DNA from: Nemertoderma westbladi
Lineage: Eukaryota; Xenacoelomorpha; Nemertodermatida; Nemertodermatidae
Assembly (NCBI GenBank): GCA_032718475.1
Contig: JAUCBJ010007571.1
Coordinates: 1 to 64,000, forward strand
DNA length: 64,000 nt
Direction: 5' to 3'
The notes beneath the pieces are model-generated. The model saw only the letters and a program-made list of their open reading frames with translations, searched no databases and was not told the origin of the DNA. A program made the position numbers and the translations under genes. Positions 57,660 to 64,000 of the stretch are shown one piece after another (within the stretch, counting starts at the first letter, position 1; each line of letters begins with the position of its first letter).

Positions 57660-60600
57660 CTAGAGGACATAGATCGAAGTATTTTGTACCAAATCCAAAT
57701 GTTTACGACGCACATGACAGGTCACATAGACTGTGGCTGTTAGATGATACGTACAGAGGGCCACAGTTGTTACTTACTAACCTAATGAGATTTAGGGTCA
57801 TACAGCTGTTACTAACAAACCTATTGAGACTGAGGGTCATACAGCTGTTACTTACTAACCCATTGAGACTGAGGGTCATACAGCTGCTACTTACTAACCT
57901 ATTGAGACTGAGGGTCATACAGCTGCTACTTACTAACCTATTGAGACTGAGGGTCATACAGCTGTTACTTACTTACCTATTGAGACTGAGGGTCATACAG
58001 CTGTTACTTACTTACCTATTGAGACTGAGGGTCATACAACTGTTACTTACTAACCTATTGAGACTGAGGGTCATACAGCTGCTACTTACTAACCTATTGA
58101 GACTGAGGGTCATACAGCTGTTACTTACTAACCTATTGAGACTGAGGGTCATACAGCTGTTACTTACTAACCTATTGAGACTGAGGGTCATACAGCTGTT
58201 ACTTACTAACCTATTGAGACTGAGGGTCATACAACTGTTACTTACTAACCTATTGAGACTGAGGGTCATACAGCTGTTACTTACTAACCTATTGAGACTG
58301 AGGGTCATACAGCTGTTATTTACTAAACTATTGCGACTGAGGGTCATACAGCTGTTACTTACTAACCTATTGAGACTGAGGGTCATACAGCTGTTACTTA
58401 CTAACCTATTGAGACTGAGGGTCATACAGCTGTTACTTACTTACCTATTGAGACTGAGGGTCATACAGCTGTTACTTACTAACCTATTGAGACTGAGAGT
58501 CATACAACTGTTACTTACTAACCTATTGAGACTGAGGGTCATACAGCTGTTACTTACTTACCTATTGAGACTGAGGGTCATACAACTGTTACTTACTAAC
58601 CTATTGAGACTGAGGGTCATACAGCTGTTACTTACTAACCTATTAAATGAGACTCAGGGTCATACAGACAGCTGTTACTTACTAACCTATTGAGACTGAG
58701 GATCATACAACTGTTACTTACTAACCTATTGAGACTGAGGGTCATACACCTGTTACTTACTAACCTATTGAGACTGAGGGTCATACAGCTGTTACCTACT
58801 AACCTATTGAGACTGAGGGTCATACAGCTGTTACTTACTAAACTATTGCGACTGAGGGTCATACAGCTGTTACTTACTAACCTATTGAGACTGAGGGTCA
58901 TACAGCTGTTACTTACTAACCTATTGAGACTGAGGGTCATACAGCTGTTACTTACTAACCTATTGAGACTGAGGGTCATACAGCTGTTACTTACTAACCT
59001 ATTGAGACTGAGGGTCATACAACTGTTACTTACTAACCTATTGAGACTGAGGGTCATACAGCTGTTACTTACTAACCTATTAAATGAGACTCAGGGTCAT
59101 ACAGACAGCTGTTACTTACTAACCTATTGAGACTGAGGGTCATACAACTGTTACTTACTAACCTATTGAGACTGAGGGTCATACAGCTGTTACTTACTAA
59201 CCTATTGAGACTGAGGGTCATACAGCTGTTACTTACTAACCTATTGAGACTGAGGGTCATACAGCTGTTACTTACTAACCTATTGAGACTGAGGGTCATA
59301 CAGCTGTTACTTACTTACCTATTGAGACTGAGGGTCATACAGCTGTTACTTACTAACCTATTGAGACTGAGAGTCATACAACTGTTACTTACTAACCTAT
59401 TGAGACTGAGGGTCATACAGCTGTTACTTACTTACCTATTGAGACTGAGGGTCATACAGCTGTTACTTACTAACCTATTGAGACTGAGGGTCATACAGCT
59501 GTTACTTACTAACCTATTGAGACTGAGGGTCATACAGCTGTTACTTACTTACCTATTGAGACTGAGGGTCATACAGCTGTTACTTACTTACCTATTGAGA
59601 CTGAGGGTCATACAGCTGTTACTTACTAACCTATTGAGACTGAGGGTCATACAACTGTTACTTACTAACCTATTGAGACTGAGGGTCATACAGCTGTTAC
59701 TTACTAACCTATTGAGACTGAGGGTCATACAGCTGTTACTTACTAACCTATTGAGACTGAGGGTCATACAGCTGTTATTTCCCATGGCCTGCCACGCTCC
59801 ACCAGGGCGTGGCGTTATTCCCACCACTAGATGGGGAATCCGCCTATGGGGGTCGAGTGCCCATTGGAAGCGAGAAGGTTCGTTATCGCCTAGATCAGCA
59901 TTGGGGTGGTGGAGAGTATCAAATAGAAGAGCTACTGGATTCTGGGAGCGACCTGTTAGTGGTAGAGAGACACACATTGATTAATGAAAATTTCTGGTAG
60001 ACTACTATAACACAGCACCAAAGCAGTACGGAAAATAAATTGGACACTAAACAATGAAGCAGCATGCACACCATCCATAAAGTAGTCTATAATTACGGAT
60101 AGCATAGCAGAGAACAATTACATCGATTGACTGGAAACGGGTCGATATTTCTAGGCCCGGACTGATTGTAGTGGGTCTGTGTTCGGTCGGTCCGGTCAAA
60201 AACAATCAAAATCACATAATAAATTTATGGAAATATAGACGACCTAGTACAGTTTATGCAAAGTTTTACGGTTATATGGGGGAGGACTCAAGCAAAACTA
60301 CCACTACAGTAATTGTATCATAAAATATAACGAATAAAATGACAATATCAACAGTTAGTTTATGTCCTTAAATGGAATTACCAGCAATCATTATGAGCAA
60401 GCACACATTGATTACCACAAAGTAGTTTTATCCTAATTTATAATTAGGCCTACCGTAAGTAATTTTTAATAATCGTCGATCATTTTTTAGTACGTTTTTT
60501 TAAGTCAAATTATTATTAAACAATTATTATATTACTGTATTACAGTGCCTATTTTTAGGAATTGTGGCCTTTAAAATGTACAACAATAAAACAATTTGCA

Positions 60601-61214
60601 GTTTATGCCATTTATATTAATTAGCAGTTTTTGTTAATTTGGTAAGTATATGCAATATTACAGTGCAATGTATGCTAATCCAATGTATGCTAATCAAGTA
60701 TTGTTATTACTACTACAGTACTACCATTACGTTAATAAATAAACTTTCAAATAATTAGATTTCTTAAACAACAGAACAAGGCATTATCTATCAACAAACT
60801 TTTGAAAAAAGTATAAGTGGTTCGCCATTGGCATAGGGGAATCCTCAAAGTTTGAAAAAGTATAAGTGGTTCGCCACGGGCATAGGGGAATCGACCAAAA
60901 CATTTCTTGCCACTGTCCCTCAAATGTGATATTATCAGTTCACTTTATATTATAATGTATAGTTTACCTTCAAGAGATTCTGACAAATATTCCAGGTCCA
61001 TTTCAATAATACTCTGCCTCCCCCGGCCCTCATTGAGTTTGGAGTGAAGCATGGGATCTGGGTGAGGGTCGCCATTGTAGTAGGGCCAGTTCCCATTGAG
61101 TATGTATGATAGGGTTATAGCCGACGGACCATTGCCTAGGATACACACATCTGTGTAGAGTGTTCCAGTGGAGAAATCATTTGGTATACCTGAGTTATTT
61201 ATACTCATATCCAT
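56459..61214 (-). CDS. OSGIN: OSGIN-family flavoprotein-like oxidoreductase (oxidative stress-induced growth inhibitor)
   Basis: Three exons: 61214-60968, 59952-59748 and 57659-56459, spliced at GT-AG sites with matching phases (1, then 2), predicting 550 residues, the size of animal OSGIN2. Residues 25-31 hold the dinucleotide-binding GNGPS. DLEYLSESLEG, PVALLFDTLHHPNAD and GGAWQAM are family blocks. Exon 3 has a second Rossmann motif, VLIVGAGLNAADAI, and the conserved end ALGPVAGDNFVRFLKGGALA. Known role of the family: FAD/NAD(P)-fold proteins linked to stress response, growth arrest and apoptosis in vertebrates; the enzyme substrate is not certain. The exon 2 end (SCMTLSLN) aligns with the vertebrate S.LTISLG block and is part of a 39-bp repeat. 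Exon 3 has a proline-rich insert encoded by a minisatellite. Confidence 0.9.
56823..56985 (-). repeat. 27-bp coding minisatellite in OSGIN exon 3
   Basis: Units of 27 bp encode GQSSPPELP, four clear copies plus a diverged flank (SPDIPGQPPSPHPLPG). It inserts a proline-rich linker between the FRQLPRAVYPEYFEVYRMMR block and the SAFPRYSLHRIYADG block. Confidence 0.9.
57780..59780 (-). repeat. 39-bp array duplicating an OSGIN exon end and splice donor (about 51 units)
   Basis: On the minus strand each unit is agctgtatgaccctcagtct plus caatag|gttagtaagtaac: 18 or so bases of exon 2 sense, then a 5' splice site. Most units carry GTTAGTAAG; at least eight carry perfect GTAAGTAAG (donors near 57976, 58015, 58441, 58561, 59313, 59431, 59548 and 59592). 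A variant unit (attaaatgagactcagg) occurs at 58641 and again 437 bp later, showing a higher-order duplication. The plus strand also reads open (LLLTNLLRLRVIQ), which is spurious. Confidence 0.95.
59748..59952 (-). CDS. OSGIN: OSGIN exon 2, ending in the first 39-bp repeat
   Basis: Acceptor ctaacag, first codon completed to Gly-Arg-Ser-Gln-Asn-Pro. The nearest usable donor is AATAG|GTTAGTAAG at 59748, in the first repeat unit. It leaves phase 2 and joins exon 3 in frame. Further donors at 59709, 59670, 59631 and 59592 would lengthen the exon by 13, 26, 39 or 52 codons with no frame change. The donor at 59592 is the perfect AG|GTAAGT. Confidence 0.8.
59953..60967 (-). other. OSGIN intron 1
   Basis: AT-rich, with no other gene. 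A 49-bp direct repeat (gtataagtggttcgcca, gcataggggaatc) lies at 60796-60892, and a small repeat (caatgtatgctaatc) at 60667. Confidence 0.7.
60968..61214 (-). CDS. OSGIN: OSGIN exon 1
   Basis: Starts at ATG 61214 (a second ATG is two codons in). It ends in cttgaag followed by donor GTAAAC, phase 1. It carries the nucleotide-binding GNGPS loop. Confidence 0.88.
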
Positions 61215-63357
61215 GCATTAATAAATCAGCAATAAAACTAGGTCTATCACTGATAACCACATCGCTGTATAGTGGCAAACCTACTTAATTACGTACTAAC
61301 TACCGGCAGACCGGCAATTTAGTTCAGCCTAACTATGAATTACAACTGTACACAAGGCTGGAAGGTTACTTACTCTTAGGGCAGCTGGGTAGAGCCCCCA
61401 AACTACTGTCTACTGCAACTGCAGTTCTGCAGAAGGCCTACTGTAGGGTAGGGTCTGAGGGTAGGGCTGTAGGGTAAGGCTGTAAGGTTACGTTGAGTCG
61501 TGAGTACAATACAAAACAAAGACCCAATTGCCAATTATAGAATTATAAAGACCTGCATATGCATAATCTTGTAACATGTCTTAACTTTCGTTTATTGTTT
61601 CGGTGTCGGTTCCCCCAACACAACACGCAGACACGCCTCTGTAACCACTGAACCAGCTCCTTTGTCCTTGCAGCCTTGTGGATTATCTTTATTTCTGTCA
61701 TCTGCAGATCTGTGTTTGTATGTTTGACTTTTGAGATAGGCCTATATTTTTATTGATACTGGCGTAATTAAACTAAACTCCTTTACTCTGTTACTAACCT
61801 GCTCCTTTAAATGGCAAGCTATGCTCTTTCAGTCTTTGGGACCTAACGCTATTCTGCTCTTCAGCTCTTTGGGACCTAACACCTAACTGCCTAACGCGAC
61901 TTTAATGCCTCTTTGTTTTGTACAGAACGGGCAGTAAAAAGTCTTGGGTCTTTCAGTCTATCTATGGCTGTATGGTCTTTGCCAGTTTGCTGCTTTGTTT
62001 TGTAGTCACCCGCCTTCTGCCTTCCGCCTACTATTTCACTATTTATTATTTATCTGTTTATTACAACAGCAAATGCGTATGAATTTTGAAATAATCAAGG
62101 CTGCCAGCTCCAACCTGGCAACCATCTGATAGTTTGACTCAGGCTGACAGGAGTCTGGGAGGGAGTATCTAACCATTTTATGATCTACTACTGTAGGCCT
62201 ACTACTATTAATTGGCTTCTTACAGTAGTACATTAGGCCTACTACACAGTGTAATAGGCCTAATGTAGTGTAGCCTACACTACAATACAACAGGCAGTAC
62301 AGCAGTACTCAGGTACTGTATTACAGCTGTACAGTATTACAGTATTATACCAGTATACAGCAGTACAGGGCTGCCTACAGTCTGACAATATATATCAGTA
62401 TATAGCATGTCCAAACTTTCGAGTTTTAAATTATGCCATGCCCATGGACTGACTGCCATGCGGGTCATACAATTATTATAAACGGAGGTGATATACTGAT
62501 ATATACTGTAGGAAATACATCAACAGAAAGTACTGTAGATATACTGATATATACTGTAGGAAATAACATCAACAGAAAGTACTGTAGATATACTGTATGT
62601 AGTGATATATATAGTGTACCCTGCTGGTCATTCACCCGGATATTATCGTAATACACTATCAGTGTACAGTAGTAGCATAATCATTTAAATTGTTTGTAAT
62701 TATGCCAACCGCATAATGTTATCATTAAGTATATGTACAAAAAATAATAGCATATCGCTTGTATATGCCAATAATCAAATAGTATTACTTATTTAAGATA
62801 GGCATATAAATAATATAGTTGTAATATCTAAATATAACTGGCGAATGATCAGTTGGGTATTGTATTTTCCAGGGGGTACTAATCCAACTGATTAAATAAA
62901 GCAGGTTAATAGAAATAGAAGAAAAATGTCTTGTGATGAACCACTCCTGAAAGAAAACGTGACGAAGGGAAAATACCATCAATATGACAGGTTTTTATTG
63001 GCTGGTTCTTCTGCAATAACATCGCCCAATAGGATTTATTATTTTGGATGAGAGAGCAGTTTAATTAATGGTTTGTGCTGTGGCGGAAATAGCATACAAG
63101 ATACTGTAGAAGGCCAAGGTGGGGATCATGCAGTTAAGTAACATTACAGCGCTGCTATGCTAGGAGTGCTAGCTGCTGTAGCTACGTTTTATAACCTACA
63201 GTGTGTCACGTACAGTAATCGAAACTCAATAGAACAATAAGTTACATATTTACTTTCAGATAGCAGGTCACAAACGCTGAAAATGTTGTTCTATCGTGGA
63301 TGTTAATTATAGCCATTTTATGCGTTTAACCTTTAGATGAGGGGTTTATGTTTTAAT
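61215..63357. other. Upstream region of OSGIN
   Basis: 2.1 kb between OSGIN and a possible divergent gene. It is rich in the words taggcctac and tactgta. A 48-bp unit (atatactgatatatactgta, acatcaacagaaagtactgt) is repeated about 2.3 times at 62490-62600. No TATA box can be assigned with confidence. Confidence 0.4.
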
Positions 63358-63462
63358 ATGGCCGAGTCAATGAATATTTTAAGGATGAAGGCAGCGAAGC
63401 TAAATGTAAATCCCCTTGAATATATACCTTCAATTAAGGAGAAGGACGAAACTACAACTACA
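63358..63462 (+). CDS. Possible first coding exon of an unidentified gene
   Basis: ATG 63358 opens 35 codons (MAESMNILRMKAAKLNVNPL, then EYIPSIKEKD) and ends in ACA|GTATGT, a good donor in phase 0. Read on unspliced, it stops nine codons later. The peptide looks protein-like (amphipathic, Lys/Asn-rich) but I do not recognise it. It points away from OSGIN. The next exon would be outside the window or unrecognised. Confidence 0.3.
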
Positions 63463-64000
63463 GTATGTTTCGGTGACTGAGTGTAATATTGTTTAAATTA
63501 CTCGTTTTTTTCAATTTACTGTAGTTGGAACGTTGAACCAATTTTATATGGTTCGTATTGTTATCCAATAGTCATGGTTTATTATATTGTTTGCTAATCT
63601 ACTCGTCTAGGTTAAGTTATAGGCCTACTGTATTATTGGCGGGAGATTTGGTAATTTTGTTTCTTAACATCAATAATATATTTTATGGGTTTTAAGCTTT
63701 TACTGAGGTTTGTTTATTTTAAGGTACTGCGGATGAACTTCACATAAACTCCATTTTAACGCGACCATTGGAACAAAGTTCGCGCGACCTTACAGAATTG
63801 GCCTGTGGGATTGGGGCACATTAGTGACCACGCGACGTTAGTTGCCGCATTGTATTTGGAAGTTACAGTGCATACTGTTGTACTATACTTAAGTACAGTA
63901 TGTATTTGAATAATGTGTGAAGCAAGACGAGCTCATTAAATGTGGGTGTGTTGGATTATCAGGATTGTCATCCATGACCCTCTCCTATGGCGTATGTCAT
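63463..64000. other. Possible intron, nothing recognised
   Basis: AT-rich sequence with no clear exon, repeat or RNA gene. Confidence 0.3.

Noticed and set aside
57608-59984. Plus-strand leucine-rich ORFs (LLLTNLLRLRVIQ repeats), resembling a leucine-rich or membrane protein
   Set aside because: Antisense reading of the 39-bp splice-donor array in the OSGIN intron.

Overview
This is a eukaryotic nuclear window, most likely from a marine invertebrate animal. The evidence is split genes with canonical GT-AG introns, an OSGIN-family gene, an extracellular domain shared by invertebrate animals, and a mix of RTE-like and CR1/L2-like LINEs, BEL/Pao and Ty3-type elements, MITEs and a tRNA-derived SINE. 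I cannot resolve the phylum. Host coding sequence is a few percent of the window; most of the rest is transposons and satellites.

Layout. 1-3.6 kb: a dispersed repeat ending in poly(C), then a truncated SAP-domain LINE ORF1 (minus) whose middle is a coding minisatellite. 3.7-4.5 kb: a Ty3-type gag relic (minus). 4.7-12.9 kb: a 30-bp satellite, a short RTE 5' fragment, a second satellite array leading into a nearly full RTE-like LINE with a frameshift, then more of the same satellite. 13.26-14.6 kb: three exons of a cysteine-containing extracellular-type gene (plus), with a MITE and a SINE in one intron. A 60-bp array follows that copies an exon end together with its splice donor, and then a 141-bp inverted-repeat element carrying a hammerhead ribozyme. 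16.8-17.8 kb: a 28-bp GC-rich satellite. 18.5-19.6 kb: the 3' tail of the SAP/Ulp1 LINE. 19.7-24.0 kb: an unrecognised cassette of three compact ORFs (minus) with a Gag-like CCHC zinc-knuckle protein. 25.6-33.7 kb: a BEL/Pao Gag-Pol in one giant frame with one in-frame stop near its end. 35.8-38.1 kb: a 5'-truncated RTE copy with an open RT frame. 38.2-45.8 kb: a near full-length SAP/Ulp1 LINE with three small lesions. 46.0-51.3 kb: the 28-bp satellite again, containing an almost perfect 2.4-kb duplication. 56.5-61.2 kb: a three-exon OSGIN gene (minus). 63.36 kb: a possible first exon of another gene (plus).

The most unusual result is that two unrelated host genes each carry a tandem array whose unit spans an exon 3' end plus its 5' splice site: 39 bp in OSGIN and 60 bp in the extracellular gene. 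Each array is a bank of duplicated splice donors. In OSGIN the unit is a multiple of three, and the frame stays open exactly to the first perfect-consensus donor, so alternative donor use could add whole 13-residue repeats. Other leads are the hammerhead-bearing inverted-repeat element, the Gag-like cassette without polymerase, the LINE ORF1 with an Ulp1-like fold whose usual catalytic Asp position is Cys in both copies, and a 30-bp TATA-rich satellite that sits directly upstream of RTE 5' ends like promoter monomers.
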